Assembly (NCBI RefSeq): GCF_017751145.1
Contig: NZ_CP046640.1
Location: 3,018,137 to 3,082,136 of the forward strand
Origin: Iocasia fonsfrigidae
Lineage (GTDB): Bacteria; Bacillota; Halanaerobiia; Halanaerobiales; DTU029
Direction: 5' to 3'
DNA: 64,000 nucleotides
Every line of letters starts with the position of its first letter. The first letter of the stretch is position 1. The notes below the pieces were generated by a model. It saw only the letters and a list, made by a program, of their open reading frames with translations. It had not been told where the DNA came from and did no database searches. Of this stretch, positions 33,200 through 43,358 are shown one piece after another. The translations under genes and the position numbers were made by a program.

Positions 33200-35279
33200 A
33201 AATCATATACTTCTTCCTTTTGCGCACAACTGTAGGCTGGCTCACTTCTAAAACTCTGGCCACTTCATAAGTACTACTGCATTTCTCAAAAGCCATCTTT
33301 AAGATGTCTTTCTCAACCTTTGATACTGCTTTTTTAAGGGGAATAATATCAGTAACCTTAATATCTGTCTCTTTATTCTCCATCTCTTTTATCTTCTTGG
33401 GCAGAATCCTGGGCTCAATTATATCCTGACTATACATAACCACAAACCTTTCAATCAGGTTTTTCAATTCGCGGACATTACCAGGCCACTTATAATATTC
33501 CAGGTATTCAATAGTCTCCAGGGCTATCTTCTTATTTATATTATATTTCTTGTTAAACTGATTTAAGAAATTATAACTTAAAGGGGCAATATCTGCTTTC
33601 CTTTCCCTTAGAGGAGGGATATGAATCGGCACCACATTAAGCCTATAATATAAATCCTCCCTGAAAGTCCCTTCCTGCAGCATTATATCCAAATCCCGGT
33701 TAGTAGCAGCCAGAACACGGACATCAATCTTAATACTCTCTGTTCCCCCTACCCGCATTATCTCTTCTTCCTGTAAAACACGTAATAATTTCACCTGTAA
33801 ATTCAGCGGTAATTCCCCAACCTCATCTAAGAGTATTGTCCCTTTATCAGCCAGTTCAAAAATCCCTGGTTTCCCATCAGACTTGGCACCAGTAAAAGCA
33901 CCTTTTTCATAACCGAAAAGCTCAGCCTCCAATAAATTATCTGGGATCGCTCCACAATTTACCTTCATAAAAGAATTCTTACTGCGCTTACTGGACTTAT
34001 GAATTGTTCTGGCTATAATTTCTTTACCCACACCAGATTCACCAGTAATTAAAACTGTAGAGTCTACCCCCCCAATCTGTAAGGCCAGGTCAATAATCTT
34101 CTCCATTTTATCACTTTTAACTACGACATCATCCAGTTCCAGCTGCTGTAGACGCAGTTTTTCCAGTTCAGAGTAGTATTTTTTGCTTAACTGTTTTGTT
34201 TTTTCTAATTCCTCTTTTAGGTGATTCAATTCCTTTACATCACGGGCTGTAGTTACTACCCTAACTATCTTACCTTCTTCATTAAACACAGGATTACCTG
34301 TACTTAAAATCCTCTGTCCACTCTTAAGTTCATGCATTACTGTCACTGACTCACATTTCTCTAAAACCTGAAAGGTAACTGATTCAGAAAATATTCCTTC
34401 AGCGACCAGTTCCCTCATATTTCTCCCTAAAACATCTTCACTCTTTATTCCTGTTATTTTTTCATAACTACTATTAATTCTGATGGTGTCTCCCTTACCA
34501 TTAGTAATATATAAACCATCAGAGACCGATTCAATTATAGCATCTAATTCCTTATTTAAATTCTTGACTATGTTTAATTCCTCTGAAATTTTTTCCAGAT
34601 CAGAAATATCCTGAAAAATGGCCATAGCCCCTTTTAATTCGCCATTTTTATAGATTAAACTCCGGTTAGTTAAAACAGTAACATCACCGATATTTAGCTT
34701 TTTACCTGACTCCTCTCTTTCATCTTCCAGAACACCTATCAAACCTGTATTAGGGAGGATATCTATCAGTGGTTTACCCAATACTTCTGTTGATTTACAC
34801 CCCATGATTTTTTCAGCAGCTGCATTAAAGGTAATAATTAAACCATCTTGATTAACAGCAATAATGCCATTATGGGATGAATCAAGGATAGTAGTTAGCT
34901 CCCCTACAACCTCCTGTGACTGTAGATAAAATCCCCTGACCAGGTCTGTTCTAGTTAATATCCCGACTAGTTCATTATCACTATTAACCACCGGCAGTCT
35001 ACCGACATTAGTCTCCAGTGCCTTTTCAATAGGCTCATCTTCATTTATCTTAATCAGGTCCCAGGTCATTAGTTCTTCTACTAAAGTACCTCTATCTAAA
35101 TTATCAATTATTACCTCCATCAAATGGCTTTTAGTAAATATACCCAGTAGTTTTCCCTGATTATCCACAACAGGTGCCCCATCGATTTTATTATTATGAA
35201 ATACCTGGGCCGCCCTGTTAATTGTATCCTGCCTGAATAAAGTAATGGGTTTCCTGCTCATTATATCAAATACCCTCAT
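33198..35279 (-). CDS. Sigma-54-dependent activator with CBS, PAS, AAA+ and HTH domains
   Basis: 693 residues. Tandem CBS domains (1-118), two PAS domains (about 125-235 and 245-355), a central AAA+ domain (about 385-610) with Walker A GESGVGKEI, the sigma-54 contact motif GAFTGA, Walker B ILLDEVGELP and R-fingers, then a Fis-type helix-turn-helix at the extreme C-terminus (TYEVARVLEVSQPTVVRKRK). CBS pairs sense adenosine nucleotides and PAS domains small ligands or redox state. Next to a sigma-54 promoter and the lysine cluster, it is the likely activator of lysine use. Confidence 0.95.
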   Translation of the reverse strand: MRVFDIMSRKPITLFRQDTINRAAQVFHNNKIDGAPVVDNQGKLLGIFTKSHLMEVIIDNLDRGTLVEELMTWDLIKINEDEPIEKALETNVGRLPVVNSDNELVGILTRTDLVRGFYLQSQEVVGELTTILDSSHNGIIAVNQDGLIITFNAAAEKIMGCKSTEVLGKPLIDILPNTGLIGVLEDEREESGKKLNIGDVTVLTNRSLIYKNGELKGAMAIFQDISDLEKISEELNIVKNLNKELDAIIESVSDGLYITNGKGDTIRINSSYEKITGIKSEDVLGRNMRELVAEGIFSESVTFQVLEKCESVTVMHELKSGQRILSTGNPVFNEEGKIVRVVTTARDVKELNHLKEELEKTKQLSKKYYSELEKLRLQQLELDDVVVKSDKMEKIIDLALQIGGVDSTVLITGESGVGKEIIARTIHKSSKRSKNSFMKVNCGAIPDNLLEAELFGYEKGAFTGAKSDGKPGIFELADKGTILLDEVGELPLNLQVKLLRVLQEEEIMRVGGTESIKIDVRVLAATNRDLDIMLQEGTFREDLYYRLNVVPIHIPPLRERKADIAPLSYNFLNQFNKKYNINKKIALETIEYLEYYKWPGNVRELKNLIERFVVMYSQDIIEPRILPKKIKEMENKETDIKVTDIIPLKKAVSKVEKDILKMAFEKCSSTYEVARVLEVSQPTVVRKRKKYMI

Positions 35280-35403
35280 ATAACTCCTCCTAGTTAATCA
35301 CTGTAGCACATCAGGTATATAAAGTATATCATAATATTCAGTAAAATAAAACGCTAAACCCCCTCACTTTACATAAGAAGGTTATCTAAAGACAGTATTA
35401 TTT

Positions 35404-36753
35404 CTATTTCTCAGCTAAAACCTGTTCAAGAAAGACTCTAACCAGTTGAGGGTCAAATTTGTTACCAGATAGTGATTTAAGCTCTTTAATTACTTGTCTA
35501 TTATTATGCAAACTATGCCGGTAGTAATAATCTACAACAGCCAGCATCCTGGCCTGGTATGGTATCTCTTCACCTTTTAGACCATAAGGGCCACCACTGC
35601 CGTCCCAATTTTCTCTAATAGTTAAGATCTCCTCAGCAATAGGGGCTAATTCATTAAGGTTTTTAGCAATATTATAACCTGCCTCAGATATTTTATAGTT
35701 ATCTCCTACTGTTTCGGGGTTAACCCGGCCTATATCATAATATTTGGCCAGTTTTCGTATTTTTCTAAGTTTACTATCATTAAACCCCAGAACCTGTCCA
35801 AATTTATCAGCAGTCCTGATTACCAGAGATAGGTATTTACGGAACTGTATTAAATCAGCATGCAACTTATTTAACAATTCCTTTAAGATCAGTTCTTCAA
35901 ATTTGGGCCGGTTTATCAATTTTTTTTCATACATATTCTCATCTGCTTTTTTCAAAACTCGCTCAAACCTCTCCTCTTCACTAAGCTTAGTAGCGATACC
36001 AAAACAGATTGCCGGTTTAAAGAGAACACCCTCCAGCCTTACTTCTTTCTTGTTTATCCGTTCAAGCAGTTTCTCTGCCTCTTTATAAGATGTTCCTGGT
36101 AAGATGATTATAAATTCATCACCACCCCAGCGGCCGATCAGATCACCCTGACGGCTGCTTTGCTGAATAATACGAGCAATTTCTCTTAATAGATTATCTC
36201 CTGTCTTATGACCAAAAACATCATTGGTGAGTTTTAAGCCGTTAACATCACCGATAACAATAGAAAAAGGCAGGTAACGCTTATGGTCAAGGCGTTTAAT
36301 TTCCTCTTCCAGAAAATTTCTATTATATAAGCCGGTTAATCTATCATGGAAAAACCTCTGGCTTTCCTCGGCTTTAACCTCTGTTAGTTGAGATAGACTC
36401 TGATAAATATTCAACATATATGATTTTTTGGCAGAGACTTTAAAGGGATATCCCCGTACCAAAACTGCAATCTCAGTACCATCTTTTCTGGATCTAATGG
36501 TGGACTCTTTAAATTCCTTTTTACCCGCAGCTAATTCCAATAAGGTCTCATTTTCATGATGAAGGTCTGGAGGTACTATCAATTCAGATAGGTCTTGACC
36601 TATTGAATCTAGTTCTGAATAACCAAACATCTCCTCGAAACCCTCATTTGATAAAACTACTTCTCCCTGCGCATCCAGTACAACCATTGCCAGTGGAATA
36701 TAATGGAAGGACTGCTCATAGATCGATAGTAATTCCTGCTGCTTGATTTCCAT
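35404..36753 (-). CDS. PAS-GGDEF protein with degenerate HD-GYP-like C-terminus
   Basis: 449 residues. PAS domain (about 10-130), diguanylate cyclase domain with RLTGLYNRNF and intact R-W-G-G-D-E-F (about residue 208), then an HD-GYP-like domain (about 300-449). The latter keeps E-N-W-D-G-S-G-G-P-Y-G-L and I-P-Y-Q-A-R-M-L-A-V-V-D but has Y-D-I-G-R-V where H-D-I-G-K would be, so the metal-binding HD pair is lost. It probably makes cyclic di-GMP, with the C-terminus as a sensory or regulatory module. No membrane helices. Single-gene unit next to the sigma-54 activator. Confidence 0.9.
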   Translation of the reverse strand: MEIKQQELLSIYEQSFHYIPLAMVVLDAQGEVVLSNEGFEEMFGYSELDSIGQDLSELIVPPDLHHENETLLELAAGKKEFKESTIRSRKDGTEIAVLVRGYPFKVSAKKSYMLNIYQSLSQLTEVKAEESQRFFHDRLTGLYNRNFLEEEIKRLDHKRYLPFSIVIGDVNGLKLTNDVFGHKTGDNLLREIARIIQQSSRQGDLIGRWGGDEFIIILPGTSYKEAEKLLERINKKEVRLEGVLFKPAICFGIATKLSEEERFERVLKKADENMYEKKLINRPKFEELILKELLNKLHADLIQFRKYLSLVIRTADKFGQVLGFNDSKLRKIRKLAKYYDIGRVNPETVGDNYKISEAGYNIAKNLNELAPIAEEILTIRENWDGSGGPYGLKGEEIPYQARMLAVVDYYYRHSLHNNRQVIKELKSLSGNKFDPQLVRVFLEQVLAEK

Positions 36754-37003
36754 CTCTAAACCTCACTCCCTCCACCATTATCAAATTAACTATTATTGAG
36801 CTTTATAATATATCACATTAACAAAAAAGGCAATATCGATCACCAATAAAAAAACCAAAAAATGAGACTTTGTACCTATTATAACTCAAAAAATATTATT
36901 TGTAAATGAGTTTTCAATGGTCGTTCCCAATATAGTACCAGGTCTACATTTATAACTGAGAAGATATTTATTACACACAAATCAGGAATTACTTAAAATT
37001 TTG

Positions 37004-37966
37004 CTATCCTATGTCAGCATATGATTTAAGGCCAAAGAGACTTTCAGCATTTTTCACTGCATTCAGAACTGCTTTTTCTATTACTACAGCTGCCAGCATC
37101 CCTAAAAGATTTATATTTACCTCCACTTCCCCTGCTGCCATAGTAAAAATTGTATCACCATCTACTAAAGAATGAGAAGGTCTCATAGTCCGGGCATAAC
37201 CATCATGGGCTATACTGGCAATCTTATTTGCCTGGGATTTACTGATTTTAGCATTTGTTAAGACTGCAGCAATTGTTGTATTACCACTGAAGGCAGTATC
37301 ACCCTGCAGTAGACAGGCTATTAATGCTTTTTCAGAGTTTATCACTTCTTGACCATTTTCCTTTAAAGCCCCTGCAATTACACTTCTGTTCTCAGGGTTA
37401 ATAACATCTCCAAAGCAATTAACCGCTGCTACTGCCCCAATCTTGAGTCTGCCAACCTGGCAGGCATATGTACCCTGGCCACCTTTCATAGCCCTTTCCA
37501 TACCCAGGTATTTGCCAACCGTGGCACCTAGACCAGCACCAAAGTTTCCATTCGGTATTTTCTCTCTGTAAATATGCTGACAGGCCTGATATCCCATTTC
37601 CCTATCAGGCCGTTTTTTAAAATCACCTACCCCCAGGTCAAATAAAACAGCTCCTGATACAATTGGCACCCTGCCTATCCCTACATCAAAACCACAGTTT
37701 TTTTCTTCCAGATACTCCATTACCCCTGCTGCTGCATCAAGCCCAAAGGCACTACCACCACTTAAAACTACGGCATGGATTTTTTCTACTAAATTAACAG
37801 GGTCTAACAGGTCTGTCTCCCTGGTCCCTGGGGAACCACCCCTGACATCAACACCACCAGTAGCTCCTGTTGGACAGATAATTACTGTACACCCGCTGCC
37901 CCCTTTATCATCCTGGGCCATCCCAATTTCAAAACCCTCTATTTCACTTAATGATATTGACTGCAT
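37004..37966 (-). CDS. P1 family peptidase (DmpA-type aminopeptidase)
   Basis: 320 residues, Ntn-like fold. GGSAFGLDAAAGVMEYLEE and G-A-T-G-G-V-D-V-R-G-G are N-terminal half motifs. The self-cleavage region is A-F-S-G-N-T-T-I-A-A-V, where a Thr or Ser after the N becomes the nucleophile; here it is Thr. Family members (DmpA, BapA) cleave N-terminal residues from small or beta-peptides. It could produce free amino acids, including beta-linked ones, for the neighbouring lysine pathway, but this is inference. Confidence 0.9.
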   Translation of the reverse strand: MQSISLSEIEGFEIGMAQDDKGGSGCTVIICPTGATGGVDVRGGSPGTRETDLLDPVNLVEKIHAVVLSGGSAFGLDAAAGVMEYLEEKNCGFDVGIGRVPIVSGAVLFDLGVGDFKKRPDREMGYQACQHIYREKIPNGNFGAGLGATVGKYLGMERAMKGGQGTYACQVGRLKIGAVAAVNCFGDVINPENRSVIAGALKENGQEVINSEKALIACLLQGDTAFSGNTTIAAVLTNAKISKSQANKIASIAHDGYARTMRPSHSLVDGDTIFTMAAGEVEVNINLLGMLAAVVIEKAVLNAVKNAESLFGLKSYADIG

Positions 37967-38386
37967 TTAATTCCCTCCTAATTATTATGTAACTTAAGTA
38001 TAATTTATTTTAAGTATTCTGCCAAGTATTTCTCTTTTATTAATTACCCTTTTAAACCTGTAGTCATAATACCCTCTACCAGATATCTCTGGAAAAATAT
38101 AAAAATAATGATTATAGGGAGCAAGGATAAAGTAACCTTTTATCAATAAATTTTTTTTGATAATTCATCCACATAAGTTATTTTCTAAAGTAAATTTTAT
38201 CAAATGCAGGAAATTAATCTTTCACCTAGAATTATAGTAATATATGTAATTTTAAAAATTATCTAAAATATGCAGAACTTCTTTTAACAGCAATTTCACA
38301 ATTCACTTGAATCCAATACTTCACTGCTTTACAATTCATCCTTTTATTCCTTAATATTATAGATAATAAACACGGAGGGGAATTTT
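37967..38386. other. Intergenic region between divergent P1 peptidase and chemoreceptor genes
   Basis: 420 bases, AT-rich. The only coding signal is the sugar-permease tail relic at 38044-38137. The right half should hold the chemoreceptor promoter; I do not see a convincing -35/-10 pair. CACGGAGGGGAAT is the ribosome site of the receptor gene. Confidence 0.5.
38044..38137 (-). pseudogene. C-terminal relic of a sugar ABC permease (MalG type)
   Basis: Minus strand reads V-T-L-S-L-L-P-I-I-I-I-F-I-F-F-Q-R-Y-L-V-E-G-I-M-T-T-G-L-K-G then stop at 38044. The F-Q-R-Y-x-V-E-G-I-x-x-G-x-x-K-G ending is the classic C-terminus of MalG/UgpE-type sugar permeases. An in-frame stop lies directly upstream, and the rest of the gene is absent. 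It shows that a carbohydrate ABC system was lost here. Confidence 0.75.
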
Positions 38387-40459
38387 ATGCAAAGAAAGAT
38401 TATATTGGGGACAGTAGCTGTGTTTCTGCTGATAGGTTTTGTTTTTAGACAGTTTTATATAGGTCTGGGTAATGTATTTCTGATTGTCGGTATAACTGCT
38501 TATCTAGGATCAATATACATATTTTCAAAGGATAAAAATGATTATACAAAAGTAATTTCAGAAAAGATAAAGAATAAGGACTTATTAAAAGATAAATCCA
38601 TCGAAGAAGTGCATAGAATAAACCCTGATTTATACTATATTTTTAATGAATTCACCAGAACTATTATAGAGTTTAAAGATTCTGTAGAAGAAATCATCAA
38701 ATTATCCAGTGTTGTCACCGAAACTGCCAACGAATCCACAGATTTATCTAAAACCATGATTGATATCAATAATTACATAGCCAAAGGGGCTGAACAACAG
38801 GCAGTAGAGACCGAAAACTGTATGAAAGACCTGCTCAGTCTATCTAATAGTTTTGAAGAGATGTTTAATACTGTCAATAAGACAGAAGAAGGAGTCAATA
38901 ACCTTAAAGAAATCAGTAGTGACGGCACAAAGAGTGTTTCAGTCTCCATGGAAAAAAGTAATGAAATGCAGGGGGTATTCTCTAAAGCCATCACTATTAC
39001 AGATGAATTAAAAAAGAGTGCTGACAGCTCAGATAAGATCGTTTCTGCAATAGGTTCAATCTCCAACCAGATTAACCTCCTCTCTCTTAATGCCTCTATA
39101 GAGGCTGCCAGGGCCGGGGAGTCAGGCAAGGGATTTGCCGTAGTCGCCCAGGAAATCCGACAGCTGGCCGAACAGAGTGATAAATCTGTTCAAGAAATAG
39201 GGAAAAATGTAAAAACAATCAATAAAAAGATAGATGATACCATCAATATCATCAATACACTAACTGAAAAAGCAGAACTCCAGTTAAATGCAGCTGATCA
39301 GGTAAATGATGCCTTTGAAAAAATTAATACCGCAGTAAAGAACTTTGTAGAGGAACTGGCAGTACTTAAAGATAATGTAGCGAACATACGCAGTACCAAG
39401 GATTCTGTAGTAAATGCTATTACAGACATAGCCTCTGTTTCCCAGGAATCTGCTGCCTCTACTGAGGAGGCCAGTTCAAATAGTAAGATGCAGAAAGAAT
39501 CTAATGCAACACTCTTTGACCTTGCTGAAAGACTAAAAAATACTGTGGAAGGTGTTGAGCAAGGTATCAGTGATTATAAAGTCAGAAGACAGCAGAAAAA
39601 AGTAAAAAAAATAGGATTTGTCCACACACTTGACGAAAAACACCCCTTTATTAAAAAAATGATTGAAAATGGAAAGTCAACCGCCCATCGTTATGGTTAT
39701 GAATTTATAATAAAGTGCCCTGAATCAGGAAACCAGACCTTTAATGCCCAGTTAAAGCTGGTTAAAGAACTGGAAGAAAAGGAAATTGATTACTTAATAC
39801 TTACACCTGCTGACAATGAAGCCTTTATTCCGGTTATAAACAAGCTGGATAAAAAAGGTATCAAAACAATCTGTATTGATTCTGATGCACCAGAAAGCCG
39901 GAGACTCAGCTTTATCGGCACTGATAATTATGCTGCCGGGGTTAATGTAGGTGAGGTAATCGTTAAAAACCTTAAAACTACTGCTCATGCTAATATTATC
40001 TTAAGTATGATCAATGAAAAACAGAGTAATATGATAGACCGTATGCAGGGGATTAAAGATGTCCTGAAGAAATACAGGGGAATAAGTATTATGGCTATTG
40101 AATCAGGTTATACAAATAGTAAGGAAAGACTGAGAAATATGGAATACCTTGTTAAACAATACCCCCAATTTGACCTTATGGCCGGTATAGAAGCAAACTA
40201 TGTTGATCTGGTTAAAAAACTTAAAAACAGGATGGAGCTAAGTAATAAGTCTTTTATCGGCTTTGATAATATTCCAGAAAACCTACAACTATTACAGGAA
40301 GGGGTAGTAGATGCGATAGTTGCCCAACGTCAGGAACTATTTGCCAAGATAGCAGTAAGGAAAATCTATGATCATGAAGCAGGCAAACTGGATAATAATA
40401 TTGAACTACTGGATACCTATGAAATTAACCAGATAAACATCAAGGCCCTTGCCAGGTAA
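38387..40459 (+). CDS. Methyl-accepting chemotaxis protein with C-terminal periplasmic-binding-like domain
   Basis: 690 residues. Two close N-terminal membrane helices (about 4-47) with almost no external loop; coiled-coil signalling domain with the hairpin tip [18 protein letters not shown] (about 225-245); then from about residue 404 a Peripla_BP_4-type sugar-binding fold ([53 protein letters not shown]). That domain would lie in the cytoplasm. The arrangement suggests sensing of an internal sugar or metabolite. Strong GGAGGGG ribosome site; own terminator at 40487-40531. Confidence 0.93.
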   Translation: MQRKIILGTVAVFLLIGFVFRQFYIGLGNVFLIVGITAYLGSIYIFSKDKNDYTKVISEKIKNKDLLKDKSIEEVHRINPDLYYIFNEFTRTIIEFKDSVEEIIKLSSVVTETANESTDLSKTMIDINNYIAKGAEQQAVETENCMKDLLSLSNSFEEMFNTVNKTEEGVNNLKEISSDGTKSVSVSMEKSNEMQGVFSKAITITDELKKSADSSDKIVSAIGSISNQINLLSLNASIEAARAGESGKGFAVVAQEIRQLAEQSDKSVQEIGKNVKTINKKIDDTINIINTLTEKAELQLNAADQVNDAFEKINTAVKNFVEELAVLKDNVANIRSTKDSVVNAITDIASVSQESAASTEEASSNSKMQKESNATLFDLAERLKNTVEGVEQGISDYKVRRQQKKVKKIGFVHTLDEKHPFIKKMIENGKSTAHRYGYEFIIKCPESGNQTFNAQLKLVKELEEKEIDYLILTPADNEAFIPVINKLDKKGIKTICIDSDAPESRRLSFIGTDNYAAGVNVGEVIVKNLKTTAHANIILSMINEKQSNMIDRMQGIKDVLKKYRGISIMAIESGYTNSKERLRNMEYLVKQYPQFDLMAGIEANYVDLVKKLKNRMELSNKSFIGFDNIPENLQLLQEGVVDAIVAQRQELFAKIAVRKIYDHEAGKLDNNIELLDTYEINQINIKALAR

Positions 40460-40486
40460 GAATTAAAATACTATTGAATCTTAAAT

Positions 40487-40531
40487 AACGAAAGGTCAAG
40501 AAAATTAATCATCTTGAACTTTCGTTTTTAT
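40487..40531 (+). terminator. Terminator of the chemoreceptor gene
   Basis: AACGAAAG-TCAAGA pairs with TCTTGA-CTTTCGTT across a 10-base loop, followed by a T-run. It lies about 30 bases after the stop at 40459. Confidence 0.78.
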
Positions 40532-40564
40532 ATTTTATAACTACCTTTCTGTCTGTCAACAGGG

Positions 40565-40618
40565 TTACATTATTTCTTCCAGCATACCATCTTCTAAACT
40601 TATAGTTCGATCTTTCTT
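40565..40618 (-). pseudogene. C-terminal relic of a LolD/MacB-type ABC ATPase
   Basis: Minus strand: D-R-T-I-S-L-E-D-G-M-L-E-E-I-M then stop. The D-R-x-I-x-L-x-D-G-x-L sequence is the usual end of MacB/LolD-like ATPases. It is not the end of the truncated ATPase copy next to it (which ends differently), so it derives from a second ATPase gene. Only about 16 codons survive. Confidence 0.55.
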
Positions 40619-40620
40619 AT

Positions 40621-41312
40621 TTATAAGAAAAAAAGACATTCGCGCAATCCATAATAATACATCCAACTTTCAAATTCTATGTTGTTACCGATCTTACCGT
40701 TCTTAATTCCAACTATTTTATAAGCATAATCAATCATTTGAAGATCCCGGGTAGAAAAAATCATGGTAGTTCCCAAGTCTTCATTCATTTTGATTATTAT
40801 CTCCATAATCTGGTCAGCGGTTTTTGAATCCAGATTAATAGTCGGCTCATCTAATAATACTAATACAGGTTCTTTTACCATAACTACAGCTATTACTGCC
40901 CGTTTTTTCTGAGCACTGGATAATTCATTTGGTCTTTTGTTTTTCAAGTCATATAGTTCAACATATTGTAAAATTTCATTACTTTATTTTTTAATTTTAT
41001 ATTATTTTTTTCAACCAGTCTAGCAGCATATTCTACATTCTCATAGATAGTCATATATGGTATTAAATCAAAATCATTAGAAATATACCCAATATTATTT
41101 TCTCTAAATAAATCTAAATCTTTTTTCCCCAAGCCAGATAACTCTTTACCATCAAAAAGAAATTTACCACTGCTAGGTTTATCTAAACAACTAATTATGT
41201 TCAATAAGCTTGTCTTCCCTGAAGCAGAAGGACCAAATATAGTAGTAAATTCACCTTTTTCTACTACTAAATTTATATCCTTCAAAGCAACTACCTCAGA
41301 TTCTCCCTGACA
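40621..41312 (-). pseudogene. Truncated, frameshifted copy of the ABC ATPase at 47685-48440
   Basis: Near-identical at DNA and protein level to the intact gene at 47685-48440, from C-Q-G-E-S-E-V-V-A-L-K onward. The first 17 or so codons, including the start and N-terminal strand, are missing. One G is deleted near 40974 (AAATTTCATT here against AAATTTGCATT in the intact gene), splitting the frame after K-V-M. The C-terminus also differs slightly (N-N-I-E-F-E-S-W-M). Walker A in this copy is GPSASGKTS. A recent duplication that is now dead. Confidence 0.9.
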
Positions 41313-41351
41313 GTTTTTTTATTTTTACTTGTTTTTATATCACCTCTTTAT

Positions 41352-43358
41352 TTACAAATCCATGACTAATCCATAGCCATATTCAAAAAGAGGATCATAT
41401 TGCCTATCACCATAGTTAATAGGTAATTGTGATACATGCTTTGGCCAGGTTATTGGTAGTCTACCTGTAAAATTATAATCACCGAAAATTACATCTGCCA
41501 CTCCCTGCCCTTCTGAACCTGGTAGCCAGGCCTCTATAAAAGCATCCCAGTCATCAATATAATTACTTACTATTAGAGGGCGACCAGAAACCATAACCAC
41601 TACGATTGGTATCCCAGCCTGTTTGACCTTATTTAGAGTAGTTATATCGGCTTTACTCAATGACAGATCAGGGTCATCTCCTTTCCATTCAGCATATGGG
41701 TTTTCACCAATTACCACAATTGCAATGTCGGCATTGTCAAGACTAGCTACTACTTTCCCTCTACCTTTAACAGCATTTTTAATCCCCTCTTTAATAGTAG
41801 TACCCTCAGTTATATCTCCTGTACTACCCTGCCAGGAAAGAGTCCATCCACCACATTGACTGCCTATATCATCACAATTACTCCCTGCAACATAAATATT
41901 TGCACTCCTGGAAATAGGTAATACCCCATTTTTATTTTTTAACAATACTAGAGATTTCCTTACTGCTTCACGCGCAGCCTCTCTATGTTTACTAGAACCA
42001 ATTACATTAAAGTCTACCTGTTTGGGATCAACAAAAGGCTCTGCAAACTTGCCTGCTTTAAATTTAATAGTCAAGATCCTACTTACTGCATCATTGATCC
42101 TATCTCCACTTATATCACCAGATACTACAGCTTCTTTTAAAGTGCTAATAAATCTTTTCCAGTCATAAGGTTCCATAAACATATCTATACCAGCATTAAC
42201 CGATTTAACAACCTGCTCATAATAAGATGGCAATTTTATATCATGAATCGAATTCCAGTCAGAAAGTACTATACCATCAAACCCTAATTCCTCTTTTAAA
42301 ACATCAGTAATCAAATATTGCTGGGCGTGCATCTTAGTTCCCTGCCAACTGCTATGAGAAACCATAATACAACCCACTCCTGCATCTATTGCTTTCAAAT
42401 AACCCTGCATATGTATTCCTCTCAATACCTCCTCAGACACAGAAACATCACCACGATCAAGAAGACCGTCTTGGCCCGTCCCTAATTCTACTCCACCATC
42501 ACCAAGATAGTGTTTGGCCGTAGCAATAACATACTCTCCACCCATTTCGGTATCTTCACCCTGTAAGCCTTTAATATATGCTGCTGTAAGTAGTTCCTGT
42601 AATTCAGATGTCTCCCCAAAACTTTCATAAGTCCTTCCCCATCTTTCATCACGTGCTACAGCAACAGATGGGGAAAAATTGAGGTCTAAACCTGTTGCTC
42701 GTACCTCGACAGCAGTTATTTTAGCTATTTTTTTAACTAACTTGGAATCTCGGGTAGCCCCTATACCAATATTATGAGGAAATATTGTTGCATTTTTTAC
42801 ACTATTATGACCATGTACGGCATCAATACCATAGAGAATAGGTATTCTTAAACGAGAATTCATAGCTTCCTTTTGAAAATTATTATACATTTCTACCCAG
42901 TTGGAAGCTTCATTAGGATATGGCACTGAACCCCCACCACTCAGAATTGACCCCAGATAATAGTTTTTGATATCCCCAACATTAACAGCGTCTCTTTCTG
43001 CCTGTGTCATCTGACCAATTTTTTCTTCCAGAGTCATTAAATCAATTAATTTATTAACCTTTTCTTCAATAGATAAACTTTTATCATTGATAAAATCTAA
43101 TTTCACTTCAGATATATTATTATCTTTTCCCTGTACATAATTTAATGTTAATCCATTCTGAACAGCTCCAGTTAAAGACATAAAACAAAGGAAAACAACC
43201 ACTACAAATATAAATCTGTATCTCACCTTTTTCCATAATATTTTCTTAATAATTCTCTTCCCCCTTAAAAAACCTTTTTTATTGAATATCCCTTTATCTA
43301 TTCTGTTATAAAAACTATGAATAATAGGTAACATATCCTTCTCAAAACGATAAACCAC
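41352..43358 (-). CDS. GH3 family beta-glucosidase, exported
   Basis: About 668 residues. A hydrophobic segment near residues 48-65 acts as signal peptide or anchor. The GH3 N-terminal barrel starts K-V-N-K-L-I-D-L-M-T-L-E-E-K-I-G-Q-M, and L-S-D-W-N (about residue 366) holds the nucleophile Asp. The GH3_C domain follows (V-A-G-S-N-C-D-D-I-G, Q-C-G-G-W-T) and ends L-F-E-Y-G-Y-G-L. It resembles exo-1,3/1,4-beta-glucosidases that release glucose from cello- or laminari-oligosaccharides. The GTG start at 43358 lies over 20 bases from the AAGGAGG site, so the start is doubtful. There is no C-terminal fibronectin domain. Confidence 0.92.
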   Translation of the reverse strand: MVYRFEKDMLPIIHSFYNRIDKGIFNKKGFLRGKRIIKKILWKKVRYRFIFVVVVFLCFMSLTGAVQNGLTLNYVQGKDNNISEVKLDFINDKSLSIEEKVNKLIDLMTLEEKIGQMTQAERDAVNVGDIKNYYLGSILSGGGSVPYPNEASNWVEMYNNFQKEAMNSRLRIPILYGIDAVHGHNSVKNATIFPHNIGIGATRDSKLVKKIAKITAVEVRATGLDLNFSPSVAVARDERWGRTYESFGETSELQELLTAAYIKGLQGEDTEMGGEYVIATAKHYLGDGGVELGTGQDGLLDRGDVSVSEEVLRGIHMQGYLKAIDAGVGCIMVSHSSWQGTKMHAQQYLITDVLKEELGFDGIVLSDWNSIHDIKLPSYYEQVVKSVNAGIDMFMEPYDWKRFISTLKEAVVSGDISGDRINDAVSRILTIKFKAGKFAEPFVDPKQVDFNVIGSSKHREAAREAVRKSLVLLKNKNGVLPISRSANIYVAGSNCDDIGSQCGGWTLSWQGSTGDITEGTTIKEGIKNAVKGRGKVVASLDNADIAIVVIGENPYAEWKGDDPDLSLSKADITTLNKVKQAGIPIVVVMVSGRPLIVSNYIDDWDAFIEAWLPGSEGQGVADVIFGDYNFTGRLPITWPKHVSQLPINYGDRQYDPLFEYGYGLVMDL

